Source of the DNA: Micromonospora chokoriensis | Lineage (GTDB): Bacteria > Actinomycetota > Actinomycetes > Mycobacteriales > Micromonosporaceae | DNA length: 64,000 nt | Assembly: GCF_000718555.1 (NCBI RefSeq) | Contig: NZ_JOAN01000006.1 | Span: 215,224 to 279,223, forward strand | Direction of reading: 5' to 3' | In this document: piece by piece, positions 11,424-20,195 of the stretch | How the letters are laid out: each line of letters starts with the position of its first letter | Numbering within the stretch: the first letter of the stretch is position 1 | Notes under the pieces: generated by a model | What the model was told of the DNA's origin: nothing | Seen by the model: the letters and a program-made list of their open reading frames with translations, nothing else | Databases searched by the model: none | Program-made: the position numbers and the translations under genes

Positions 11424-12151
11424 CCCGGCCGGGCACGGCTGAGCCGGGCCGGACGGCGGCGTCGACGCCCACCCATGGTGTCGCCGGGGTGGCCGACGCG
11501 GGTGCCTTTCTGGCCCGGCTGGTCCGGCTGGATCCGGTCGCGCCGGTCCGGCTGCGGCCGGCCGGTGCGCCCGGCCGGGTCGCCCTGTGGGCTCGGCTGC
11601 CGTGGCAGGTCCTGGTGGTCCGCACGGTGGCCGGTGGGCCCGCCGACGGTGCCGTCGAGGACGTCACGGTGGCCGCTGCGGAGCTGCTCGCCGAGCTGGA
11701 GCGTGGTGGCGCAGCCCTGCCGACCCGCCGCGACGCCCAGTGGCGGTGGCCGTTGCCACCGGCGCGCAGCCGTCAGGTGGAGGCGCTGCCCGTTGCCGAG
11801 CTGCGCCGGATCGCGGACGCGGCGGCGGGCACCCTCCGGACGGCGAGCGAGCACGGTGTCGCCGGCCGTGCCGTGGGACAGCGGGCGTTGCGCGACGCGT
11901 TGCTCGACCACGTGGCGGTGCTGATCACCCCGGACGGAACGCCCGCCGCGCCGGTGGAGGTGCCGCAGCGTCTGGTGCAGGGGGTGGTCCGGATGGGCTT
12001 CCTCGGCGCCGCCGACGGCAGCGCTGATCCTGCCGTTCAGGTGCGGGTGGCCGGTCGTTGGGTTGGCCTGGTGGGACCGCACGGAGCGGCATGGTTGCAG
12101 AAGGCCACGGATCTTGTCGTGACACCCCTGAGTGCTCGTCCGAACGGATGA
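11420..12151 (+). CDS. Conserved actinobacterial protein of unknown function
   Basis: 243 aa, Ala/Val/Arg-rich, no signal peptide or membrane helix. The GTG at 11420 overlaps the thioesterase stop by 4 bases and is the best start; the open frame further upstream is the thioesterase gene in another frame. Central residues predict alternating helices, including an acidic helix (TVAAAELLAELERGG). I do not recognise the family. Coupling to the thioesterase suggests shared use but gives no mechanism. Confidence 0.7.
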   Translation: MTRPGTAEPGRTAASTPTHGVAGVADAGAFLARLVRLDPVAPVRLRPAGAPGRVALWARLPWQVLVVRTVAGGPADGAVEDVTVAAAELLAELERGGAALPTRRDAQWRWPLPPARSRQVEALPVAELRRIADAAAGTLRTASEHGVAGRAVGQRALRDALLDHVAVLITPDGTPAAPVEVPQRLVQGVVRMGFLGAADGSADPAVQVRVAGRWVGLVGPHGAAWLQKATDLVVTPLSARPNG

Positions 12152-12282
12152 CCCAGGGTCATTCTTCTGGTCAGGGGCGGTCGTTGGGGGGGTGCTTCAA
12201 CCCGGCTGTCCGGGTACCGTCCATCCTCGGATCCAACGCACCGTAGGCGGCTGGATCCGCTGGGGAGTGAGGTGCGCGAGCG

Positions 12283-12867
12283 ATGCCGTGGTGGTCATGG
12301 CGCCCCGGTCCCGCCGACGGCGGCGATCCGGAAACCCGAAGCGGGATCACAGTCGAGAGTGCGGTCCGGATCGGGCCGCCCAGCCCTCGCCAGCCGGGGG
12401 ACGACTGCCCTTCCAACGAGCGGCCCGTGCTGACCGAGATGCCCGCCACCGTCGAGCCGGTGAGCTTGCGCAGGGTCTGCGACGCGCTCGACCTGCTCGA
12501 CGTGCGCTATCTGGCCGATGGCGACGGCAACCTGCTGGCCATGTGGGAGCGGCACGCCGTGCTGGTCACCCTCGAAGGTCCGGAGGACGAGATCCTGGTC
12601 ATGCGGGCACGTCCGCACGCCACGGTCCCGCCGGACTGGGCCGACCGGGCCTACCGGGTGGTCAACGAGTGGAACCACACCCGCCGGTTCTGCAAGGCGT
12701 ACATCGGTGACCCGACCGAACGAGGGCAGCTACCGATCTACGCCGAGCTTCAGGTGCCGCTCGGTGCCGGCACTCACGACGCGTTGCTGGTCGAGATGCT
12801 CGACTGCGGCGCGGCGGTCGCCACCAGCTTTGTGGACTGGCTGCACGACGAGGGCGCTCTGCTCTGA
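12283..12867 (+). CDS. YbjN-domain protein
   Basis: 194-aa cytosolic protein. Residues about 50-190 match the YbjN/type III secretion chaperone-like fold: LRRVCDALDLLDVRYLADGDG, a beta strand ending ERHAVLVTLEG, then VVNEWNHTRRFCKAYI and a helix ending VDWLHDEG. YbjN proteins are small sensory or chaperone-like proteins of unclear function. The ATG is preceded by GAGGTG about 9 bases upstream. The N-terminal 45 residues are Pro/Gly-rich and outside the domain. It converges on the globin gene with only 21 bp between stops. Confidence 0.8.
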   Translation: MPWWSWRPGPADGGDPETRSGITVESAVRIGPPSPRQPGDDCPSNERPVLTEMPATVEPVSLRRVCDALDLLDVRYLADGDGNLLAMWERHAVLVTLEGPEDEILVMRARPHATVPPDWADRAYRVVNEWNHTRRFCKAYIGDPTERGQLPIYAELQVPLGAGTHDALLVEMLDCGAAVATSFVDWLHDEGALL

Positions 12868-12888
12868 CGCGGGCTGTGGGGCCGGCGG

Positions 12889-13317
12889 TCAGACGCCGTT
12901 GGCCGGGTCGTCCTCGACGTTGACCATGAAGTACGCGGCCCGCTCCAGGTAGTCCCAGAGCGTGCCGGCGATCTCCGGCTCAAGGTCGAGCCGGTCCACG
13001 GCGCGGCGCATGTTCCGCAGCCAGGCGTCCCGTTCGGCCGCGCCGATCCGGAACGGCGCGTGCCGCATCCGCAGCCGCGGGTGCCCACGCTGGGCGGAGT
13101 ACGTGTTCGGCCCGCCCCAGTACTGCATCAGGAAGAGGGTCATCCGGTCTGCGGCCGGGCCCAGGTCTTCCTCGGGGTACATCGGGCGCAGCAGGGGGTC
13201 GCTGGCGATGCCGACGTAGAACTCGTCCACCAGCTTGCGGAAGGTGGGTTCGCCGCCGACCGCTTCGAAGAGAGTCATCGACGCACCGGGCCGGTCGGAT
13301 TCACCTGCGGGGTTCAC
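12889..13317 (-). CDS. glbO: Group II truncated haemoglobin (GlbO type)
   Basis: 142 aa. 2-on-2 globin close to mycobacterial GlbO: FEAVGGEPTFRKLVDEFY, PMYPEEDL, FLMQYWGGP.TYS, and the very conserved GHPRLRMRHAPFRIG, whose first His is the proximal haem ligand. The Trp of the AERDAWL segment is the group II/III G8 Trp. Expected to bind O2 or NO, with a role in redox or nitrosative protection. The first 13 residues are not conserved; an internal ATG at 13276-13278 (MTLFEAVGG) is an equally good start. Confidence 0.93.
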   Translation of the reverse strand: MNPAGESDRPGASMTLFEAVGGEPTFRKLVDEFYVGIASDPLLRPMYPEEDLGPAADRMTLFLMQYWGGPNTYSAQRGHPRLRMRHAPFRIGAAERDAWLRNMRRAVDRLDLEPEIAGTLWDYLERAAYFMVNVEDDPANGV

Positions 13318-13441
13318 CGTTCCATCCTGCCAGGTACGCGCCGACCCGACCCGACCCGCACAGCGTGCGTCGGATCACGCCCTGTCGACGCCCCCGAATG
13401 CCGGACGCCCGGCCCGCTCCGGTCGGAGTCGGCTCGACCGG

Positions 13442-14824
13442 TCAGGTGACCGCATGCCGGCGGTCGCCGTTACCGGCATACGGGTCGGCAGTGTCCGCCG
13501 CCGTGCCGTCGCTGGCGGGGCCGCCGGGCTCGGCGGCCGGATCGACGTTGGCCGCAGCGGCCGCAGCGATCGCGTCGTCCACCATCTGCTGGTCGGGCCA
13601 GCGCAGCGAAGCCACCGCCATGAGAACCACCCCGGCTGCGCTCCAGACCCCGACCACCACCGGAATGGGGAACCGCTCCGCGAGCACACCGGTGACCAGC
13701 ACTGCGAGGCCCTGGATGACCTGGACACCGGTCGCCATCACACCGAAGGCGCGGGCCCGGAACCCGCTCGGCAGCGCCTGGACGAACAACCCGTTGGCCA
13801 TCGGCAGCATCCCGGCGACCGCGAATCCGCACAGAGCGGCGAGCAGCGCCACCACCAGCGGCGGCGGGTCGAGTAGCACCGGTACGAGTACCAGCGGGGC
13901 GAGCACCGCCAGCGGCCGCATCAGCTTCAGTCGGCGAGCCGGCCCGAACAGGCGGCTCACCAGCAACCCACCGAGGATGAAGCCGACCGGGTTGGCCACC
14001 ATGATCGCGGCTTGTGCCGTGCCCGCGCTCATCGCGCCGCGGCTCTCGTCGTTGGCCCAGGCCGCGGCCAGCCCCTCGGGAACGATCGAGAAGAGCATCG
14101 CGCTGAACACCAGCACCGCGATGGCCCGCAGCACAGGTGTGCGGAACACGATGCCGAACCCCTCACGGGTCTCCCGCAGCAGGTGGCTGCGGTGCGCCGG
14201 GTTCATCACCGCCGGGCGGTTGCGAACACCGAGGCGGACCAGCAACGCCGAGATGCCGAACGTGGCCGCGTTGAACAGCAGCGCCACCTCAGGGGCGATC
14301 GCCGCGACGGCGGCGCCGAACACGTACCCCACGACCTGGGCCGCCTGCCCGACGCTGCTGTTCAGCGACAGCCCCACCACCAGCCGGTCCCCGGTGAGCA
14401 ACTGCGGCATCAGCGCGGACTTCGCCGCCTGGCTCGGCGGGTTGGCCAGCGTGGCGGCGAAGATGAGCACCAGCACCGCCTGGTACGGCAGGTTCGGGAT
14501 GGCGATGAGCAGCATCAGCACCATCCGGATGAGGTCACACGCCACCATCACCCGTCGGTACGGGTACCGCTCCGCGAGTGCGGCGAGCACGGGGCCACCG
14601 AGCAGCCAGGGCAGGAAACTGACCGCGAAGGCAGTCGCGGAGAGCGCGACGGACTGGGTCTGCTGGTAGACGAGCAGGGTGACGGCGGCTTTCGCGACAT
14701 AGTCGCCGACCCAGGACAGCGCACCGGCCACGAACACAGCCCGGAACTCGTGCTGGGCGAACACTTCGCGGAAAGTAGCGGGGCCTTCCGCGGAAGGTCG
14801 CTCGTCGGGCACCGTCGCCTCCAT
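13442..14824 (-). CDS. MFS transporter, drug-efflux type
   Basis: 460 aa with about 11-12 hydrophobic segments between residues 30 and 415 and a soluble Ala/Asp-rich tail (residues about 425-460). N-terminal FREVFAQHEFRAVFVAGALSWVGDYV is typical of the MFS_3/DHA3 efflux family, and ALAERYPYRRVMVACDL is the MFS loop 2-3 motif. Substrate not predictable. The ATG at 14824 is the only sensible start. No adjacent regulator, so context gives no hint. Confidence 0.85.
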   Translation of the reverse strand: MEATVPDERPSAEGPATFREVFAQHEFRAVFVAGALSWVGDYVAKAAVTLLVYQQTQSVALSATAFAVSFLPWLLGGPVLAALAERYPYRRVMVACDLIRMVLMLLIAIPNLPYQAVLVLIFAATLANPPSQAAKSALMPQLLTGDRLVVGLSLNSSVGQAAQVVGYVFGAAVAAIAPEVALLFNAATFGISALLVRLGVRNRPAVMNPAHRSHLLRETREGFGIVFRTPVLRAIAVLVFSAMLFSIVPEGLAAAWANDESRGAMSAGTAQAAIMVANPVGFILGGLLVSRLFGPARRLKLMRPLAVLAPLVLVPVLLDPPPLVVALLAALCGFAVAGMLPMANGLFVQALPSGFRARAFGVMATGVQVIQGLAVLVTGVLAERFPIPVVVGVWSAAGVVLMAVASLRWPDQQMVDDAIAAAAAANVDPAAEPGGPASDGTAADTADPYAGNGDRRHAVT

Positions 14825-15054
14825 CGGCTCCGGCTCGGCCGCTCGTGGCAGCCCGACCGGAAGCTCTCGTCAGATCTAGGGATCAGCGAGGATGAGATCA
14901 CGCTTGGTGGGAACGCGTGCTCTGGATTCTGCCCGATCGTCTGACAACTAGCTAGGTCGAACGGGCCGTTCGTCGCCTCCCCGACTGAACGAACGGACGA
15001 TACCTGAGGGGCCGCCCGGCCCGCGACCCCCGAATTGACGGACAGCGTTGCGGG

Positions 15055-16098
15055 TCAGGTGGCGCCGCCCTGACCAGTCTCGCCCTCGGGCAACGGTCGG
15101 GTCGTCAGGCCGGGATAGATCCGGTTGGCCGCGATCTGCGCGGTGATCCCCGAATTCTCCAGCGCCTCCGCGAGGCGTCGACGCAGCTCCCGGCCCACCG
15201 CGAACTGCCCGTCCGCGGTCGTCTTCACCACCGTCCGGATGACCGCGCCGTCCACCGTCACCTGCTCGACGCCCAGCACCTCGGGGGCTTCCACGATCTC
15301 CGGCGACAGCTCCGGGTCCATGGCGACCGAGGCAGCCGCGGTCCGCAGAACCGCCGTGGCCTCCTCGGTGCTGTTGAAGCCGATCGGCAGGTCCACCACC
15401 ACGAGGGCCCAGCCCTGACTCTTGTTGCCCACCCGGATGATCTCGCCGTTGCGGATGTACCACAGCACACCGCGACCGTCGCGCACCGTGGTGACGCGCA
15501 AGCCGACCGACTCGACCACACCCATCGCCTCGCCCAGGTCGACGTTGTCGCCCACGCCGTACTGATCCTCGATCAGCATGAAGAGGCCGGCGATCAGGTC
15601 CTTTACCAGGCTCTGCGCACCGAAGCCCAGCGCGACGCCGGCGATCCCGGCGCTGGCCAGCAGCGGCGCCAGGTCGAAGCTGAACTCGCGCAGGATCATC
15701 AGCAGCGCGATGCCGAAGACGAACGCGGTCGTCATGCTGCGCAGCACGGAACCGATCGCCTCGGCCCGCTGCCGTCGCCGCTCGGGCACGAACTCGGCCG
15801 GGTCGACCGGGGCGCTGGGCACTCGCTCCCGCAGCGGCCGCAGCATCGTCGGCACCGCACCATCGGTGGTCGTCCGGACCAACCGGTCGATGGTCCGGTG
15901 CAGTGCCCAGCGGGCCACCATCGCCAACGCCACGATCAGCAGCACCCGCAGCGGCTTGAGCAGGATCCAGTAGCTGCCCTCGGCGAACCAGGCGGACCCG
16001 GTGATCCGGTACAGCCACTCGCAGGAGGTGCTGCCCTGACAGCTCACGGAAACGGCGTCGGACAGGGCTAGGGGCGTCACGCTGGCGGCACTCACCAT
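15055..16098 (-). CDS. MscS-family mechanosensitive ion channel
   Basis: 347 aa. Helices at about residues 35-55 and 115-165. The last is the pore helix LLASAGIAGVALGFGAQSLVKDLIAG, rich in Gly/Ala as in MscS TM3, followed by the beta domain signature GDNVDLGEAMGVVESVGLRVTTVRD and the RNGEI segment. Expected to release solutes on hypo-osmotic shock. The ATG at 16096-16098 is chosen because residues upstream in this frame are Arg/Pro-rich and read through the neighbouring gene in a wrong frame. Confidence 0.9.
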   Translation of the reverse strand: MVSAASVTPLALSDAVSVSCQGSTSCEWLYRITGSAWFAEGSYWILLKPLRVLLIVALAMVARWALHRTIDRLVRTTTDGAVPTMLRPLRERVPSAPVDPAEFVPERRRQRAEAIGSVLRSMTTAFVFGIALLMILREFSFDLAPLLASAGIAGVALGFGAQSLVKDLIAGLFMLIEDQYGVGDNVDLGEAMGVVESVGLRVTTVRDGRGVLWYIRNGEIIRVGNKSQGWALVVVDLPIGFNSTEEATAVLRTAAASVAMDPELSPEIVEAPEVLGVEQVTVDGAVIRTVVKTTADGQFAVGRELRRRLAEALENSGITAQIAANRIYPGLTTRPLPEGETGQGGAT

Positions 16099-16163
16099 GT
16101 CTTCGTACCGCAAGGGGCCCGAGCGCCCGCCGCCGACCCACCAGCCGGGGGTCTGACGCCCGT

Positions 16164-16685
16164 TCAGCCGTTCCGCTCGGGCAACTCGGCGAGGAGCCGT
16201 TCGTACTCGGCCGGGCTGCCGATCGCAGCCCGGTGTTCCGGGTGATCGACGTAGTGCCCGATCACCGCGGCGAGAAATCCCGCGTCGACGCTGTCCGTGT
16301 GCAGCGCCTCCGGCTCCACGGGATGCCACGCCACCGCACCAGTTGGGGTTGCGCGTACGCCATGGGGAGCCAGGCGGGGCGGTCGGCATCCGGGGGGATC
16401 CGCGGGGTCGGTAGGGCCGCCCACGGCACGGTGAGCGAGCTGAGTGGGCCGATCTGCCGCACCCCGTGCGGATGGAGCCGCACCCCGTGACCCCGCCACG
16501 CCTCGATCGCCAGAAGCACGACCAGCAGGACCATGGGGACGCCGAGACCCACGTCGAACATCGACTCGTCGCCCTGCCTGGCCCGGCGCACCATCGCGCC
16601 GATCTGGGCCGACGTGGGGGCGAGGCCCGACCACCAAGACGACGTGCCGGTGGCGCACCATCGAGGCGAAGAGCTTGTCGATCAT
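16164..16685 (-). pseudogene. Small membrane PH-like protein gene with two compensating frameshifts
   Basis: The frame from ATG 16685 to stop 16164 starts sensibly (MIDKLFASMVRHRHVVLVV) and ends sensibly (HPVEPEALHTDSVDAGFLAAV...ELPERNG), but its middle is meaningless Arg/Pro/Gly sequence. The missing middle is in another frame between about 16327 and 16626: GLAPTSAQIGAMVRRARQGD, then a membrane helix (VPMVLLVVLLAIEAW) and RLHPHGVRQIGPLSSLTVPW, resembling a bacterial PH-like domain. One extra G in the run at 16626-16628 and one missing base near 16325-16327 would restore a single 173-residue frame. Either a double mutant or paired assembly errors. Its position 3' to 5' ahead of MscS suggests a shared transcript. 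Confidence 0.75.
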
Positions 16686-16894
16686 GCCGGTGACCATGCA
16701 AGCCGTCGAACGCTGCGCTGTCCAGCCGATCGGTCGATGCTGACCACCGAAGCGTCGGTCACCTACGAGGACGTAGCCAGGCTGAACGCGGTCGCCTCGG
16801 ATGGTCAATGCCAGTCGTCAGATCGGCCAGGGTAGGCCGGGCTGTAGCACCCGAGGCTGCTTGCCCAACCCGATCGTCGATCTTGAAGAATTGC

Positions 16895-17959
16895 ATGGTG
16901 AGCATCGGAGCGTGGGAGCCCCTGACGGAACCGCCTCGTCAGTCAATCGACAGCTGGGGAAGCGCTGAGTCCAACGCTGCTGCTTGGATGCGATTCTGGG
17001 GCTTCCGTGACGCGCGGGTTACGCAAGGCGGCGCCGACGCGGGGGTGGACGTCCGATCGCGCGGCGCGCTTGCACAGGTGAAGTTCGAAGCTGCGCAGGT
17101 TGGCCGACCAGTGCTGCAGCGCCTCGTGGGTGCCCGAGGACGAAGCGTGAACCAGGACCTGTTCTTCTTCTCGGGCGTTGGGTTCAGCGCGCAGGCCGTC
17201 GAGTACGCGAACGAGATGGACATCCGGTTGTTCAAGTACTCACTGACCGGTGCCATGACGCCGGAGAACCGGAGCGCCCGAGCGTTCCTGCGCACACTTC
17301 CCGGGGTTGCCGAACGTGAGGCCGCCGAGCAAGCCCGGGCTGTTGCGGAACGGAACGCCCTGCTACGGGCTGCGGCGCAACGGAAAGCGGTTCAGCGGGC
17401 TGCGGTAGAACGGGCCGCTGCGAAGCGACTGGCGGAACAACGAAGTCTTGAAGAGCGTGCTGCCGCTCAGGGGCGGCAGCGGGCCGTCGAAGGAGCGGAG
17501 GCCAGGGCTGCTCAGCAACGAGCTGCAACGGAGCGCACGGTAGTGCTTGCACGGTTTGCAGGTGCACTGCGGGCTGCGGAAGCAAAGCGGACGGCCGACG
17601 AGGAGGCCGAGAGGCGGCGGCAGCTTCCGGCAATTAGGCGAGTCATGGCCGGACTTGTCCTCTCCTTCGCAACCCTCTGCTCCTGGCTGGCCGGAAGCCC
17701 TTCGATCAAGGACGTGGTCCGTGGCGGTGCCGCGCTCTCGTACATCCTGATTTTCTGGGGCCTGTACACAGGGTTGTCGCTGCCGCCGCGCAAGCCGGGT
17801 GTAAGGCGATTTTTCATCGGATTGGCGCTCCTCGCGGCGGTTATTTGCTCATGGGCATTCGGCGGTCCAGCCTTTCGGAACCTCATTGCAGGCGACGGCA
17901 TCACGGCAGCAATCGTGATCTCGATCTTACTGATGGCCTGGGGCATAATTTTGGCCTAA
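16895..17959 (+). CDS. Mrr-like restriction endonuclease domain, coiled coil, four membrane helices
   Basis: 354 aa from ATG 16895. Residues about 20-135 look like a PD-(D/E)xK nuclease of the Mrr type: AESNAAAWMRFWGF, then GGADAGVDV (Asp48, Asp52) and AQVKFEAAQVGRPVLQRLVGAR, with Gln61-x-Lys63 in the place of the usual E/D/Q-x-K. Residues about 140-245 are an Ala/Arg/Glu-rich coiled coil with repeated AVERAAAKR-like units. Residues about 253-354 hold four membrane helices ending at the stop. Codon and base use is less GC-rich than neighbours. A nuclease tethered to membrane suggests a defence or DNA-damage role; this is inference. It starts divergently from the frameshifted gene. Confidence 0.75.
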   Translation: MVSIGAWEPLTEPPRQSIDSWGSAESNAAAWMRFWGFRDARVTQGGADAGVDVRSRGALAQVKFEAAQVGRPVLQRLVGARGRSVNQDLFFFSGVGFSAQAVEYANEMDIRLFKYSLTGAMTPENRSARAFLRTLPGVAEREAAEQARAVAERNALLRAAAQRKAVQRAAVERAAAKRLAEQRSLEERAAAQGRQRAVEGAEARAAQQRAATERTVVLARFAGALRAAEAKRTADEEAERRRQLPAIRRVMAGLVLSFATLCSWLAGSPSIKDVVRGGAALSYILIFWGLYTGLSLPPRKPGVRRFFIGLALLAAVICSWAFGGPAFRNLIAGDGITAAIVISILLMAWGIILA

Positions 17960-18700
17960 TTTTCCGTATATTGCTCATGCTGGACGCGCGGGCGATCGGG
18001 AGAGGTTGTTATCGATAGCGCAAGCCGCTCACGGTGGCAGCATGGAAGTAGTGCGACGTCCGCCCGATCATGAGTCGCTAACCCAGCAGCAGTACCCGTC
18101 CCACCGATTGCATTGTGCCCTGAGGGCTTCGGCTTTGGTCCACCGGGCAAGGCGTTGGACGTGGCTCGCGTTTCAACCAAACTCAGGTTCGTTGGGCTGT
18201 GGGTGAAGATGCGGTGTGGTTCCGGAACCTCGACGAAGGGGCGAGATCTGCTTGCTGACGCGGACCGCCACCAGTTAGCTGGACACGGGCCTGACGGGGG
18301 TTCGTCCGAGGTTGCGACAGGCTCAGCGGCCGACCCTGAAGCAAGCAGCGGCGTACAACTCGCGCGAACCGTCCGAGCGGAAGGTCATGATCCACCTGCC
18401 GATCACTTCAGCTTGGGTTCGCGGTGGCTGCGTTGCCGACCGCTCCCGCCACGCCCGCCGTCTGGAGTTGCACGCCGAGTACGACCGAGTCCTTGCGTCG
18501 CCCGCCGAAGCGTCGATCCGTCCCGATCCGGGTGATCCGCTTACCAGAAGCAAGATTAGTGCGTGCAATCCGGGGTCCGATCAGGGACTATTGGCGCAAC
18601 GGACGTCGGTGATCGGCCCGACGCCGACAGTGAGGGTCGTCGTGCCCTGCCCTGGTCGGCGGCGGTTCGCAGCAGCCGCTGAACCGGGAGGGTGAGCGCG
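17960..18700. other. About 740 bp without a convincing gene
   Basis: Short open frames exist on both strands but none shows family motifs, a good ribosome site or actinobacterial codon bias. GC content appears lower than in flanking genes, as in the nuclease gene just upstream. I found no tRNA, direct-repeat attachment site or transposase motif. It may be decayed horizontally acquired DNA between the Mrr-like and HNH genes. Confidence 0.5.
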
Positions 18701-19237
18701 ATGCCTGACATACGACCCACGGTGGGCTCCGGCGCGTTGGTCCTCAACGCCACCTACGAGCCGCTGTGTGTCGTGTCGGTGCGTCGCGCCGCGATCCTCG
18801 TCCTCTCCGCCAAGGCTGTCTGCGTCGCCGATGGTGACGGCATCCTGCACAGCGCCCGCGACGCGCTCCCGGTGCCCTCCGTGGTCCGGTTGACGCGCTT
18901 CGTCCGGGTGCCGTACCGAACGCATGTCGGGCTGTCCCGGCGGGCGATCTTCGCGCGGGACGGGTGGCGGTGCGCCTACTGCCGGGGCCCGGCCGAGACC
19001 ATCGACCATGTGTTCCCGCGCAGCCGGGGTGGCCGGCACGCCTGGGAGAACGTGGTCGCCGCGTGCGCCCGGTGCAACCACACCAAGGGTGACAAGACCC
19101 CGGCGGAGATGGGCTGGCGGTTACACGCGCTGCCGGCCCCACCGAAGGGCACCGCCTGGCGGGTGCTCGGGCATCGTGCCCCCGACCCGCGTTGGGCGGA
19201 CTGGCTCGACCTGCGGGAGCCCGAAGCCGCCGCCTGA
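18701..19237 (+). CDS. HNH endonuclease
   Basis: 178 aa. The N-terminal half (VLNATYEPLCVVSVRRAAIL) is the conserved extension of the widespread actinobacterial HNH family. The nuclease core is FARDGWRCAYC, ETIDHVFPRSRGG, WENVVAACARCNHTKGD: two CxxC zinc knuckles around an HNH beta-beta-alpha metal motif. The ATG at 18701 has GGGAGG 9 bases upstream; an earlier in-frame GTG at 18692 sits directly on that ribosome site and was rejected. Many genomes carry this gene as a single-copy chromosomal gene of unknown cellular role, so mobility is not implied. Confidence 0.9.
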   Translation: MPDIRPTVGSGALVLNATYEPLCVVSVRRAAILVLSAKAVCVADGDGILHSARDALPVPSVVRLTRFVRVPYRTHVGLSRRAIFARDGWRCAYCRGPAETIDHVFPRSRGGRHAWENVVAACARCNHTKGDKTPAEMGWRLHALPAPPKGTAWRVLGHRAPDPRWADWLDLREPEAAA

Positions 19238-19346
19238 TTCCTAGAGCGAGGCGGTGCGCCCGCTGATCCGATGGCTCTCCAAGGCCGCAGGATTTCCGGT
19301 GGCAAGCCCTGGCCAGGACTGACCTGTAGCCCCGGTCTGCCTGCCC

Positions 19347-20183
19347 TCAACCGTCACGCGCCTTGACCAGCGAGGCGAAGACCACCACGTTGTCCGCGTA
19401 GCCGGTCTCGCCGCCGACCCACTTGCCGCCGCAGGTGATCAGTCGGAGGCTCGGGCGGCTGAAGTCGCCGTACACCTCGTCGACCGGCAGTTGGCCCTTG
19501 TCGAACTTCTCCACCGAGTTCACCTCGAAGACCGCCACGCTCCGGTCGGTGCGGGTGACCTCGACCTGGTCACCCGGGCGCAGCTCGCGGAGTTTGTGGA
19601 AGACCGCCGGTCCGCTGGTGGTGTCGACGTGCCCGACGATCACGGCCGGGCCGTACTGGCCGGGGGTGGGCCCCTGGTCGTACCAGCCGGCCTCCTGGGC
19701 GCGGGCCGCGTCCGGTACGGCGATCGTGCCGTCCGAGGCGATGCCCACGTCGTGTACGGGCGCCCGCACGTCGATCTTCTCGATGGCGAGGCTGGTCGGA
19801 GGGCTGGCCGGCAGCACCGGGAACTTCTTCGGCGGCGGTCGCAGGCCAGCGCTGAGTTGGTCCGGCAGCAGTCTCATGCCGGTCACCTGCTCGACGCCGA
19901 GCAGCGCCACGATCAGCACCATCAGCGCGGCGATGGCCAACACCGGCAGCCCTGGGCTCGTACCGAAGCGGTGTCGGGCGGTCGACGACCCGGTGGGACG
20001 CCTCGGTGGCAGCGGGCGGGTGGCCGGATCGGTGGTCGCGACGCTGGCCGAAACGGCCTGCCCGGCGACCCGCCGCAGCCGCCGGGAGGCGCGGGCGACC
20101 AGCCGGCCGGACGCGCGCAGCGTCGGCCCGGCCCGGAAGCGGGCGCGGCGATCCGGCCGCGCCCGCGGGGATCTGCGGGTCAT
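19347..20183 (-). CDS. Class F sortase
   Basis: 278 aa. Very basic N terminus (residues 1-75), one membrane helix (about 78-96), then the sortase beta-barrel: IEKIDVRAPVHDVGI, GWYDQGPTPGQYGPAVIVGHVD with catalytic His185, and LRLITCGG with catalytic Cys251. Sortases are extracellular transpeptidases; class F members are common in actinobacteria and their sorting signals are poorly defined. The catalytic Arg is not evident at the usual place after the Cys (GYADNVVVFA); Arg247 is nearby. The gene begins 12 bases after the secreted-protein gene, so the two form an operon. Confidence 0.92.
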   Translation of the reverse strand: MTRRSPRARPDRRARFRAGPTLRASGRLVARASRRLRRVAGQAVSASVATTDPATRPLPPRRPTGSSTARHRFGTSPGLPVLAIAALMVLIVALLGVEQVTGMRLLPDQLSAGLRPPPKKFPVLPASPPTSLAIEKIDVRAPVHDVGIASDGTIAVPDAARAQEAGWYDQGPTPGQYGPAVIVGHVDTTSGPAVFHKLRELRPGDQVEVTRTDRSVAVFEVNSVEKFDKGQLPVDEVYGDFSRPSLRLITCGGKWVGGETGYADNVVVFASLVKARDG

Positions 20184-20195
20184 GGGTCATCCGGC

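Noticed and set aside
17960..18700. Decayed integrase or transposase
   Set aside because: Short frames were read on both strands; no catalytic motif, terminal repeat or target duplication found.
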